DNA from: Auriscalpium vulgare
Taxonomy: Eukaryota > Basidiomycota > Agaricomycetes > Russulales > Auriscalpiaceae
DNA: 64,000 nt
Assembly: GCA_019915015.1 (NCBI GenBank)
Contig: JAHBBC010000003.1
Span: 930,001-994,000, forward strand
Reading direction: 5' to 3'
A program made the position numbers and the translations under genes. Within the stretch, counting starts at the first letter, position 1. Every line of letters starts with the position of its first letter. The notes under the pieces are model-generated. The model ran no database searches. It was not told where the DNA came from and was given only the letters and a program-made list of their open reading frames with translations. Below, piece after piece: positions 32,027 to 43,470 of the stretch.

Positions 32027-33734
32027 CGTTGTGCGCTGGGTAGCAGATGTCAGTCTTTGATGAGTTAATTAGAATATGTACTTTCTGGCGTTCAAAAAAC
32101 TGTAAGAATTAGTATCTTGATGTCTTGCTGTTCACGCAAACAGAACGGAATCCGAGTATATTCGAGTCTACTCGATGGATGCCGTAGTTGTGAGGTGGAT
32201 GACAAGAAAAGAAGATGCCTTCCCATAAGGGGAAGGCGCGACTACAACTACGGCCAGCGTGTACACAACAGCAAACATCCCGTCAGCCGGGCGCGCCTCT
32301 AGCGCGCCCACGTGCGCCTCTAACGTGCCCGCGTCCCAGACGCGTCCACTTTACACAGTTGGACGCCCATCACTGCAGGTCCGAAGAACGCTTCAAGGTC
32401 AGGCCAAAACCTACGGATCTCGCGGGGTTTGTCCGGCGTGAACACAGGCGCTGTTCGGGCGAGCCTAGATGGCATCGGGACAAGGGCGGCCATTGCTGGT
32501 GGTTGTGCGGAGTATGCGGGTGGTGGGTGGATAGGGCGGAGCGAAGTGAGTTGCGAAGCTTGTGGGCGTTTCGGAAGCAAAGGCGAAGGCGAAGGCGGAG
32601 TGCGCGGGGTCGGAGGTTGCGATGAGTGGAGAGGGGTGAGAGTCGATAGCGGTGGCAACGGCGAAAGAGATCGCAGAGGCGTAGAAAATCCTCCGGGAAC
32701 GTGGAAGTCAAAGTTGAAGTCAGGGTCGGCGTCGTGCTGAGTACCTGAAGCTTCGGGGAAAACGTCATCGTTTACCTCGTCTTTGGAAGCCTCGTCGGAG
32801 TGAGGGTCGTCAGCGGCGGGGTAGACGACGTGGGACCGACGAACTTCGTCAGCGAGGGTGGCAGAGCGAAGTTGATAGCGAGAGGCGAAAGGCGAAGTTG
32901 CTTCGGAAGGCTTTGGAGGAATGGTGACAGAGTCGTATTTAAGCTACAGCGAGTGCGAGACTGTATCGTACGGAAACGAACATAGGTAGGTGCGTACAGA
33001 GACGAAACACGAGCGAAGTGGATAAAGGTCATGTGTCGCAAGTCGAGGTGAGTCGTAACGAGCATATGTAGTGAGAGAGAGCTCTCATGGAGATCGAGAA
33101 CGATGGATACCAAACAAACAATCAGCGCTGTCGCTACGATGTGATATACAGAAGGACGAAGTACGAACGATATTGTGGATACACGGCTCAGCGGTACAAG
33201 GCACGCCAAACGTATAACTGCGAGCCGAAGTTACAGCGAGTGGCGGACGATCTCCCGAAGTGGCTTGGAAGGTAGCCATGGCTTCGGGCTCGGTTCGCCT
33301 CGGCTCGGAAAGGTCGGGACGATAGAGGGGATCAATCGGGAACACTATAAGTGAGGGGGAGAACCGGACAGGGAAGTATCGGGTGGCAGCCGGTCATCTC
33401 GGAGATACGCTCACGGGACGTTTCACTACACTGATCTTGGTCTGGCAGCAACTTTGTGGTGTGTCTGCTGCTGATGGGCCGAAAGGTCTCGACCGAACCA
33501 CGTGCGGGCGCCTCGGGGTGACTGGAAACGAGGCCGAAGCGCTGGAAAGTTCGGAGCTGAAGTCACGTGACTTTGGAACTTTCCGAAGTGGCTGTGCCGA
33601 AACGGCAGAAACGACGGTCCGGAGACCAAAGTCACGTGACTTTGGTTTGAAATGAAAAACCGAAAAGTTGCGGTGAAATTCCCGCTCGACGGGGAATCAG
33701 GCGTATCAACGGTTTAGGTGCTACCTTACAACAA
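32027..33734. other. GC-rich gene-free region between gag-like and pol remnants
   Basis: About 1.7 kb. It has a short inverted repeat GCCGTAGTTGT/ACAACTACGGC around 32190-32250 and TATTTAAG-like sequence at about 32936. A CACGTGACTTTGG-like block is repeated at about 33565 and 33635. Several overlapping open frames are compositional (Pro/Ser/Arg-rich). Probably LTR or 5' leader remains of gypsy elements; no clear LTR pair was found. Confidence 0.4.
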
Positions 33735-36113
33735 GTGCAGCTTATGACCTTGAAGGACCTCAAAGGAACTTGGACGTTCGAAAGAGTTCAACAAGCTTAC
33801 GAGTCCGGGAAGTCTGTCCCGAAACTCACGACTACTCTGTCGAACAAAATCCTCGATTGTAACCACGAAGGAACTTGGGGTTCTCAGCTAGAGGAGACGG
33901 TTGTGCAAATAGAAAGGGTAATTGGGTACTGGAGTCGCACATTTAAGCCGGCTGAGAGGAATTATTCGGCCACTGAAAGGGAAGCATTGGCGGCAAAAGA
34001 AGGATTAGTCAAATTCCAGCCATTCATCGAAGGAGAACAAATTTTATTAGTTACAGATCATGCTGCGTTGCAATGGGCGAAGACCTATGAGAACAACAAC
34101 CGCCGGTTGGGAGCCTGGGGAACGGTGTTTTCAACGTACGCGCCTGGATTGGAGATCATACACTGACCAGGGTGCGTGCATTCCAATGTAGATCCAATTT
34201 CTGGGCTCTTGGAGACGGTACCGGAGTACGTAACCCCGGAGGCGGAGGAAACCCCCGCTCTGACTCTTGCTAGCCCGACCAAAGGGAGCGAAGAGAAGAG
34301 TACGGGTGTTCGTGCTTTCAAGAGCCCGGTGCAGGTCATGCTGTCGGAATGGACTGAAGGATTAGAGGTCAAGTCACGGTCTGCCTTCAAAGTTACCACG
34401 AGAAGTTATAAAGCAAAAGGACAAGCCACAGCAGTCGGTTCCCCGGCAGAAGGACATCCTCCCGCACTTATAGACAACAGTAAGACCCAGGAGCTAAGTC
34501 CAGAAGGGAGCGAAGCGGTGGATCTGTACGGGAAACAGCTAGCCTGGGAAGCCGCGAATCTACCTCCCACCATTCATGTCCATATAGACAAGGAGTATTT
34601 GCGCACCTTCGTTGAAGGTTATAAAGCGGATACCGCTTTTAAGCAAAGATGGGAGGCCACAACGTCTTCGCCAGACTCTTGGGACGCGGGTCTACGGTAC
34701 TATAAGGACAAGAAAGGCTTGTTGTACTTCAGAGACACCGATTTCCGGCCTCGACTGTGCGTGCCGAAAGATTTTAGGGCAGGATTATTACTGCAAGCAC
34801 ATGAATCCCCTTTCAAATCAGCACACGCAGGAGCTGAGAAACTCTGGCAGCTGTTGAGCGGGAGATATTTCTGGCCAGGGATGAAAAGAGACGTTCAGAG
34901 ATTCTGCGAGACCTGCGACGTCTGCCAGAAAATCAAGCACCGCAACTTCACAAAGTTTGGTCGGTTAATTCCGAACCCTATCCCTCGACGGCCCTATGAA
35001 TCAGTATCACTAGACCTAGTAACGGGCCTACCGTGGTCCTCCGAGTGCAACGCAGTACTGGTGACCGTCGATCGCATGTCTAATTATGCCCAGTTCATAC
35101 CGACTACGACGGGGCTAACAGCGGAAGGGTTCGCCAGAATATTCGTGAACCATGTAACATGCAAGTTTGGTATCCCAGACAACATCGTGTCAGACAGAGA
35201 CCCTTGCTGGACATCGGACTTCTAGAAAGGAGTCGCCAAAGCTCTCAAAACGCGCATGTCCCTTTTCTCTTCACATCATCCACGGCACAACGGTCAGACG
35301 GAAATTGTGAATCAGAAGTTGGAGATCATGTTGCGTGCGTACGTAGCGACGGATAAAACGAGCTGGTCGGATTGGTTGCCTTTGTTAGAACACGCCTACA
35401 ACAATCTCCCTCATGCGTCCACCGGAATGAGCCCTTACTTCGTACTATTCGGTTTCCAACCAAAGTTGACGTTAGACTTTTTGCCAGACGAAGAGATCGT
35501 ATCCGCCCCGCAGGACGCGCTCCTGAACGGTCAAGCTGATGACTTCGTGAGACTCATGCACTATCATAGAGAAAGCGCGAGGATGGCACTCGCGCGTGCT
35601 CAATTGAAACAGAGTGAATCATATAACAAGGGACGCCGGGAGCTACAGTTCAATACAGGGGATCAAGTTCTAGTCAATCCGCATTCCTTGGAATGGCTAG
35701 AGAGTAAAGGAGAAGGCAGCAAATTAGTTCAACGTGCTGTGGGGCCGTTCAAAATTCAAGAACGAATCAACCCAAAAGTTTATCGTCTATTATTGCCGGA
35801 TAACTACCCGGGTTCCAACGTGATGAATCTAGAACATCTGAGGCTCTATCGGCCCTTGGATCCTGAATTTGAGAGTCGAACGATTTTACCGGACATGAGA
35901 CTGGATAAACCAGCTTCTTAGGAATATCAGGTCGAGAAGATCGTGGGCCACCGCTACGATAAACGGCTCAAGCAGATGCTGTATCTCATACGCTGGGAAG
36001 GCTATTCTCCGCTATATGATTCTTGGGCTACAGCCGCTGATTTGCGCAATGCTCCGCAACACCTGTTCACTTATCGGACCGTGCACGGCTTAGCAGGAGC
36101 TGGAAAGGCTTGA
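33735..36113 (+). pseudogene. Ty3/gypsy chromovirus pol: RNase H, integrase, chromodomain, with three stops
   Basis: One reading frame from 33735 to 36113 is broken only by TGA at 34164, TAG at 35223 and TAG at 35919; no frameshift is needed. Order: RNase H (GYWSRTFKPAERNYSATERE, LLVTDHAALQWAK), linker, integrase zinc-binding part (H..H then CETCDVCQ) and catalytic core with SLDLVTGLP, SDRDPCWTSDF and HNGQTEIVNQKLE (D,D-35-E). The GPF/Y-like tail (VGPFKIQERINPKVYRLLLP) and C-terminal chromodomain (YQVEKIVGHRYDKR, LIRWEGYS, DSWATAADL) follow. The protease and reverse transcriptase parts are absent upstream. The family integrates using the chromodomain to read histone marks. The stops look like point changes, so the copy is inactive but not rearranged internally. 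Confidence 0.9.
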
Positions 36114-36160
36114 CAACCCCACCTGCTTTCAACCTCTAATTATAAGTACTATACTTTCTA

Positions 36161-37544
36161 CTTGGGGTCAGTGGCCATTGCAAGCATGGCAGTACGATCA
36201 CTATAATCATTCTTTTTATTTTTACTTTTCTTACATATTACATATGATAACAACAGATGCTAAGCCACTATATTCTCTACTCAGTGTATTAGGCTCAGTT
36301 TAATTATAACTTAACACATGCTATTCGGTTTCTGTGGATAAAGCACAGGCTCCAGTCTGGCTGTGTGTGGAACCAGAATTGTGATATGTGACATATGCAG
36401 GTATATATTTAGTGGGGTTTCATGTACTCCACCTGGTACTAACAGATCCTATAGTTTCAACTTAGCATGCTCAGCAATAGTTTCATACCCATCTGTCTGT
36501 AATTCTAACAGCTCAAAGACTTTGTAAGGTCCAGAGAGGTAATTCATTCTGCATGGGAGCGTCATCTACACTCATAAAGTCTGGGAGACGCAGTGAAAGA
36601 TATATTGCAAAATGTTTAATTCAAAGACAAAGAGAAGATAAAATATATGCAGTTCTGACAGAGTATTGCTTGAATTTATTACATATCGTTGCCTAAGTGT
36701 GCCTTTGACCTACCTAAAAATGGTACAAATCACATAAATAGAGTTTGGTACATTGACTTATTATACTGAGGAATTATGATCATTTTACAATGGCAACTGA
36801 AATATTAACTCTATATATATTGTATATAAAGTGATAAACATATGAAATGAAGGCTATACAGCCCTCCTGTAGAGTCATATGATACATGATAAAATAGAGC
36901 TGACTTTTAGGAGTCCAGTGATACCAAGGTTGTCCTGATTGAATAAGAATTGGCTAAGATATGGTCTGCTCTGAATCCGTGGGAATAATATACCATTTTT
37001 GGTCCTACCTCGGGTATTTACGGCCATCCAGGTGTCGCACTTGTGAAAGTGCGACACCTGGATGGCCGTAAACACCCGGGTGGCCATTCCTATGCCCATA
37101 TATGGTAACTCAAATGGCAACACATATATATATACCTTTTGAAGCTACTTCAAAGGACCTTTTACATTGTTATAGGCTATTCTATGAGGTCCCTTCATAT
37201 CCTAGTCCCCAGGTCCCAAATAGGGTACATTTTGAGTACCGTGGGAAAGTACTACCAAAAATAGTAAGTATGAACACTTGCTTTGTAAGCTTAGATCACT
37301 CAAAATCACGCTCATATCTGTACTCATTGGCCCAGAAATTGCAAAATACTGTCGTAAACGCGACACTTTTCATAATTCATATATGCAAGAGAGACCTAGG
37401 AATCAAAGCTGACAGAGATATACCATATTAGGCAGGAGTCACGATGCGACTTGACCGTGGGAGCCAACTTCCTAGAGTGACTCATAAAAATGTGCGACAA
37501 AAAGCCTGACCTGTGGATTAAATAAACGATTATAGTAATCGTAA
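36161..37544 (+). mobile_element. Hairpin-bearing CTTGGGG element, copy Y
   Basis: Opposite orientation to copies X and Z, starting CTTGGGGTCAGTGGCCATTG at 36161 and ending TATAGTAATCGTAA at 37544. It lies 47 bp after the chromodomain stop of the gypsy remnant. Internal order is the same as X, including the block GACTTGACCGTGGGAGCCAA near the 3' end. No protein family is recognised. Confidence 0.75.
37011..37078. repeat. 32-bp-stem hairpin inside copy Y
   Basis: Arms CGGGTATTTACGG.. and ..CCGTAAACACCCG pair over 32 bp with one mismatch; the loop is GTGA. The mismatch position differs from that in copy Z (which has the change in the other arm). Confidence 0.9.
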
Positions 37545-37711
37545 ATTCTTTTCCTAAAACATATTACTTTCATATCTTAATTGGGCTCTCGCGACTTGGG
37601 CACGTGATCACTAGCGAGCGTCTAAGCCACGAGGCGCGCTTAGACGGAGAACTCGTAGTGAGAACTCATTGTCCTTATCCCTCATCGTCCCCTTCACCGC
37701 ACCAGGGAATC

Positions 37712-40640
37712 ATGTCGTGGGCAGCACAACCAGGATATGGTTGGGGAGCGGAAACCGCTCCCACACCTACCCCCGCGGGATCTCTGAGGAGCCTTGCAGC
37801 ACGCCGATGCTCGGGAGACCCTAGCGCTGTCTACGACCATTCCGTTCAACCGTACCACATCGTCGCGTCTGGAGGGAACTCAGTGGACATCTACACCTCG
37901 TCCGTTCCTGGAGTGCAGTGGGTAGGATTCGGACTGAATCCAACGCCGTGCGGAACTGCGCCGGTATGCCTGCCTTCGAGGACTCCCCTCAACGCCGAAC
38001 CTCCGTTTCAGCGACGGAAGATAAGACACAGTGTAGAAGTAGATTGGTGGGATCACAAGAGACCCTGGCTCGTGTACCGCCCGTTACCAGACGACTATTC
38101 CAGGGGCGAGTGGATCTACGACGATTCAAAAGACGGAGAATACGCACTCAAGGTAGGCGGCGATCGTTTCCAGACGAATCCGTCGTCTATGATCAGACTC
38201 GTGGATTTCGCCGCCCGAATCACAAAGATCGATGAGATCCTGTCCCGCTACTTGGAATACAACGTCGTGCCCCTACGCATTCCGCCAGTCTCTTCCACTC
38301 CCGCTCAGAAAGAGGAGCTTCAAAAAGTGTTCACGACTACTAGGCGCTCCATGATCGAGTGGATAGCCTTCGTCATTTACCTTGTCTCGCACGCCGGCAA
38401 TGGATGGGAATCAATACCAGTGCCAGTAGTAGGATGGAAGGACACCGTGATAGGATGGCTCTCGGCTGAACGGGTCGGCACGCTCATCGACTTCCACCTA
38501 CCCTGCATAACCTGGCCAAACGTTCAGGAACTCCATCTTCATGGAGCGAAACCCCGATACTTATGGCATTTCCAACTGGAAGGAGGAAACTTGGTGGCCC
38601 TAGACCCTCGAAATATGGGAGCTCAAGAGACCGCCGTGGTAGCGCAAGAACGCGACAAACGGCTGCAAAAATGGGACAGGAATAAGGAGAAGTTGAAAGC
38701 GAGGACGAACAACCTCCTTTGCAAGGACCCCATTACACAGATCAGTCAAGTCCGCCGTTGGTACGAGCAAGTCGACGCCGATGACCCAAACTCCCGGGTG
38801 GTCGTATCAAGGGATCGCATAAAAGTGGGACAGTACATGGGCTTTGTTGTGCGTCTCAACTATCCGGAGCCAGGTGACGGCACTTTATTCCTCGACGAGA
38901 TGGACCCAGCGCCACCGGTCGGCCAATGGGCTCATATGCCAAAGGCAGACGGCGACTCGGAAGACGAAGAGGACTTCATTGAGTCCGTCTACGGCAAAGG
39001 GATATCACAGATGAGAGCCCCAGATCCTTCAAGTCTGGAGCCCCCATTTAGAGCGATGCCACCTGTCGAAGATCAGCCACCTCTTGACAAAGGAAAAGGG
39101 AAAGAAACCGCGCGTTCCATGGACATTAACGAGCCGGATCCGCAGGAGCTTTTGGACAGCGCCGAGGACATCAGTCTAGCCGACGAAGCCAATCTCCAGA
39201 GTGCGCTACAGGCGTCCCTACGACCAGTCCACGAACAACGAGGCGAGAGCTCAACGGCCAGCACTGCTCGTGAAGTCATGGCGGCGGGTAGAATTGGATT
39301 GTCCAATTCGACGAAGGAGGACTACTCTCCTTCTCCTGTAACTGTGACTTCGCTTCCGATGGCACTCGTGGTCCCGGGCACGCGGAAAAGGGCTCGAGAG
39401 GATGGACCTCTCGAGGCTGGATCGGACAACCGATCTCTCCTTCAATGCATGCAGGGCCCACAAAAGATACTCGTAATGGACTCGTCATCGGCCGTTCACA
39501 CCACTGAGGCCTCCACTCGTCCGCTGCTGTTGCGAATCTCCGTCTCCTCAAGTCCCTCCATGAATCCGCCGTCTTTGCTCACTCGCATGGACAGCCTTCC
39601 CACTACCTTGTTGATGGACCGTATCACAAGTGGCGACTCAGCACCAACCACACCAAATGAAACGTCCCCAGTCGGGATCGCGACGGAGCCGGTGGTGAGC
39701 AATGACGAACTCGTAGAGGAATTACCGGAAGACGCGTACGGGCAGAACTATGAATTGGCTGGCGTAGCCACATTCACGCCCGCAGTTCTAAGGCCAAACG
39801 GGACTCCAGTTTCCGTCCCGCTCATTGAGCCCATTCTGACGGGGCGGGTGCATCTACTGCCGCGCTCAATGATTCGTGCTGCGCGGTGGAGGGATCGGTC
39901 TAGCCGAACCATGGCCACGCATCATCGCATTCTTTCTTGCGAAAGGAATTCCTTTCGCATGGAGCTACCCCAGAGCTCTGCTGCAGCAACCATTTCCGTC
40001 AGTACCCGCTGCGTAGGTGCCTCTCACTCAAGACAGTGCGGCGCCATTTCAATGGTGGCACTCTCATGCCGACACCTGAGAGACGTACCTCGCGACAGTA
40101 CGGGAACTTCTGGTACAACCGAACGCACGCCTCTTTCTGCACATGGGTGGTCTTGCATGGCGGCTGGCTAAGGAGTTCGGCCCAGCGAGTTTGATGGAAG
40201 ATGCGGCGAGAGGACCCTCCAGGCTTGTCACGGACTACGGCGTAGGGGTCCCGACTCATGCGCCGGAAGTGTGCATTAGCGACAGAGAGCGGCGAGTGGA
40301 CCTGGATTAGTTGTTCGGAGCGAAGAGCGGACGGAGCCTATGGCCGCGTCAGAAAGACTTTCTCGATTCCAAAGCGTGGAATGGAGAGTGGTCCTGGTCA
40401 AACGAAGTCTGGTTCTCGATCCGTCTCGCAGCGTTGGTATCAGGGAGAAGCGTGGACCTGCGGACTCCGAGCCAATGGACGAAGGATCTCAGGAACGGGT
40501 TACGACCAGCGGATCGCCGCGAAATCGACGGCGCGGGGTCAGAGTTGCACGCTCAATACATGATCAACTCGGACCCCGACGTGGCAGCACTCGGCATAGG
40601 TAACTACCATGCCGGACGGAACAGAACAACGTGCAAGAGT
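37712..40640 (+). pseudogene. Agaricomycete TE-associated hypothetical protein, frameshifted at the C-terminus
   Basis: A frame starting MSWAAQPGYGWGAETAP at 37712 runs about 800 codons. The N-terminal 200 residues include WDHKRPWLVYRPLPDDYSRG and the middle IEWIAFVIYLVSHAGNGWES, RVGTLIDFHLPCITWPNV and a basic coiled stretch (KRLQKWDRNKEKLKARTNN). An acidic, Ser/Thr-rich region follows (EDEEDF, KGKGKE). After about 39870 sense continues in another frame: LATVRE.., FLHMGGLAWRLAKEFGPASL, then TAG near 40307 and FGAKSGRSLWPRQKDFLDSK up to 40640, with further stops between. I know this layout as a multicopy hypothetical family in mushroom genomes, usually near retroelements; its role is unknown. 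The copy is dead. Confidence 0.6.
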
Positions 40641-41159
40641 TAACTCTACCTGGCGTCCGTCTCGGAATACTTCTTATGATGATAAAAGTATATAATTACG
40701 ATTACTATGATCGTTTATTTAATCCACAGGTCAGGTTTTTTGTCGCACATTTTTATGAGTCGCTCTAGGAAGTTGGCTCCCACGGTCAAGTCGCGTCGTG
40801 ACACCTGCCTAATATGGTATATCTCAGTCAGCTTTGATTCCTAGGTCTCTTGCATGTATGAACCATCAAAAGTGTCGCGTTTACGCCAGTATTTTGCAAT
40901 TTCTAGGCCAATGAGTACAGATATGAGCATGATTTTGAGTGATCTAAGTTGACAAAGCAAGTGTTCATACTTACTATTTTTGGTATTACTTTCCCACGGT
41001 ACTCGAAACGTACCCTATCTGGGACCTGGGGACTAGGATATGAAGGGACCTCATAGAATAGCCTATGACAATGTAGAAGATCCTTTGAAGCAGCTTCAAA
41101 AGGTATATATGTATGTGTTGCCATTTGAGTTACCATATATGGGCATAGGAATGGCCACC

Positions 41160-41227
41160 CGGGTGTTTACGGCCATCCAGGTGTCGCACTTGTGAAAGTG
41201 CGACACCTGGATGGCCGTAAATACCCG
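41160..41227. repeat. 32-bp-stem hairpin inside copy Z
   Basis: Arms CGGGTGTTTACGG.. and ..CCGTAAATACCCG with loop GTGA; one G:T-type mismatch, on the opposite arm from that in copy Y. Confidence 0.9.
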
Positions 41228-41700
41228 AGGTAGGAGGACCAAAGATGGTATATTATTCCCACGGGTTCAGAGCAGACCATATCTTGGCCAATTTTTATTC
41301 AATCAGGACAATCTTGGTATCACTGGACTCCTAAAAATCAGCTCTATTTTATCATGTATTACATGAGTCTACATGAGGGTTGTATAGCCTTCATTTCAGA
41401 TGTTTATCACTTCATATACAGCATATATAGAGTTAATATGTCAATTGCCATTGTAAAATGATCATAATTCCTCAGTATAATAAGTCAATGTACCAACTCT
41501 ATTTGTGTGATTTTTACCATTTTTAGGTAGGTCAAAGGTACACTTAGGCAACAGTATGTAATAAATTCAAGCAATATTCTGTTAGAACTGCATACATTTT
41601 ATCTTCTCTTTGTCTTTTGATTGAATATTTTGCCATATATCTTTCACTGCGTCTCCCAGACTTTATGAGAGTAGATGAAGCTCCCATGCAGCATAGATTA

Positions 41701-41988
41701 CCTCTCTGAACCTTACAAAGTCTTTGAGCTGTCAGAATTACAGATGGACGGGTGTTAGTCTCTCGCTGAGCATGCTCAGTCAAAACTATATAGGTGGGAT
41801 CTGTTAGCACCAGGTGAAGTACATGAAGTACCCCACAAAATATACCTCTCTGAACCTTACAAAGTCTTTGAGCTGTCAGAATTACAGATGGACGGGTGTT
41901 AGTCTCTCGCTGAGCATGCTCAGTCAAAACTATATAGGTGGGATCTGTTAGCACCAGGTGAAGTACATGAAGTACCCCACAAAATATA
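41701..41988. repeat. Identical 144-bp tandem duplication inside copy Z
   Basis: Units 41701-41844 and 41845-41988 both start CCTCTCTGAACCTTACAAAG and end CCCCACAAAATATA. I see no difference between them, so the duplication is recent. Copies X and Y have one unit. Confidence 0.9.
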
Positions 41989-42232
41989 TACCAGCATATG
42001 TCACACATCACAATTCTAGTTCCACATACAGCCATACTAGAGCCTGTGCTCTATTTATAGAAACCTAACAGCATGTGTCATAGCTATAATTGAACTGAGC
42101 CTAATACAGTAAGTAGAGAATATAATGGCTTAGCATCTGTTGTTATCACATAAAATATGTAAGAAAACTAGATATAATAAGAATGATTATAGTAATTGTA
42201 CTGCCATGCTTGCAATGGCCACTGACCCCAAG

Positions 42233-43470
42233 TATTTAAAATGTGTGTTCAATTTGAGTGCTTACTTCCTCTCAGTGTCCTTCAGAGATATCAATGTGTC
42301 ACTAGACGACGTTCAAGAATCCATACGTAGAGCAAACTAGACTTGAGAAGGTGCGTCCCGCAGAATCTAGATGCTCTGTTTCACAGCTGATGCATTAAAT
42401 CTGAGTGCTACGCTACTTATGCGGTGGCATGGTCCAAGCTAACCCAGGTGGTATGCTGCGCCGAATCTAGATACTTCATAACTTGGTGCGTCTGTAGCCA
42501 ACTCTGGCCGCTATGGTTCAATGTCCCTGGGTCTGGTCTGTGATTGCCTGCACAATGACACAGGAAATTGAAATCCGATTAAGACCCTCACACTCCTGCG
42601 GACTTGGCCACGGTGGCAAGTGGGTGCTCCCACACTCGCCGGTACCGATTTCGGCTAAACTGTACATCATTAATTCAGAGGGCTATGGGATGGTAACGGC
42701 GAACTTGCCAAATCTTTTACTATGCCACAGTTGGTGTGAGGTGCGGCCTCCGTTATTGTAATGGCCGACTGAATATTGTTGCAGATGATTTCCATTTTGA
42801 TGTCAGCTCAGGCGACATTTGAATCTGTGGAGCGGTTGGCACGGTGTTAATGCCGAGGTGTTTGATATCATGAGCTGACGCGTCCATCGTCCCTCAGATA
42901 TGTACAGGTCTCATGACCGTGTTTGCCGACACTAAATTGTCTCCATTTCAATGCCGTAAATGACAATGCCGTAAATGACTTGTGTCATACCGGGAGATTG
43001 TGTTCTCGCAGCAGTTTGTTGTGCCTGTGTCAGGAGCGCATTTACCGACTGAATATATCCATCAATTCTTTCCATTTACTCCGCAGGTCAAAGCCGAAGG
43101 CAGACATCCGAAATGGTCGGCTATCGCGCCTTCGCCATGGCCCTGGTATTGTGAATTTCTACTTGCCCGTGTGCGGAACCCCTTCAAACGGACGTAGAGC
43201 TAAACTTGGACGCATTGCTGGTTAGCGTCTCTGGCTGGCTTTGCGTTTCTTGCCCGTTGCATGTATTGAACAATACATTTGTGGTCCACCAGTCCGTGAA
43301 TTTCTTTCGACGACCGTTTCAGAGCCTTTCACATAAAAGGCTCATCACTCTGCACCTGAGGAACTTCAGTTTGCACCGTCCGCAGACTACCTTTGAGTTT
43401 TGCCTCTACTGGCCACACTTCGCTGTCCTCATTGTTTAAGTTCGCAAAACCAAACACCCACTTCTTCAAT
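42233..43470. other. Region without recognised features
   Basis: About 1.2 kb between copy Z and the copia remnant. GAATCTAGAT occurs twice (about 42363 and 42463) and AATGCCGTAAATGAC twice in tandem (42950-42980). Possible leader or gag region of the copia remnant, but no domain is visible. Confidence 0.35.

Larger units (their letters stand above)
40695..42232 (-). mobile_element. Hairpin-bearing CTTGGGG element, copy Z, with internal tandem duplication
   Basis: Same orientation as X. It starts (own orientation) CTTGGGGTCAGTGGCCATTG at 42232 and ends TAATCGT..AAT hairpin at 40695. It is about 150 bp longer than X and Y because of the 144-bp duplication at 41701-41988. Flanks AGTATATA and TATTTAAA are AT-rich but show no clear target duplication. 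Confidence 0.75.

Noticed and set aside
41544..42035. 163-codon minus frame with a repeated 48-residue unit
   Set aside because: The repeat is the 144-bp DNA duplication; copies X and Y do not keep the frame, so it is not a repeat protein.
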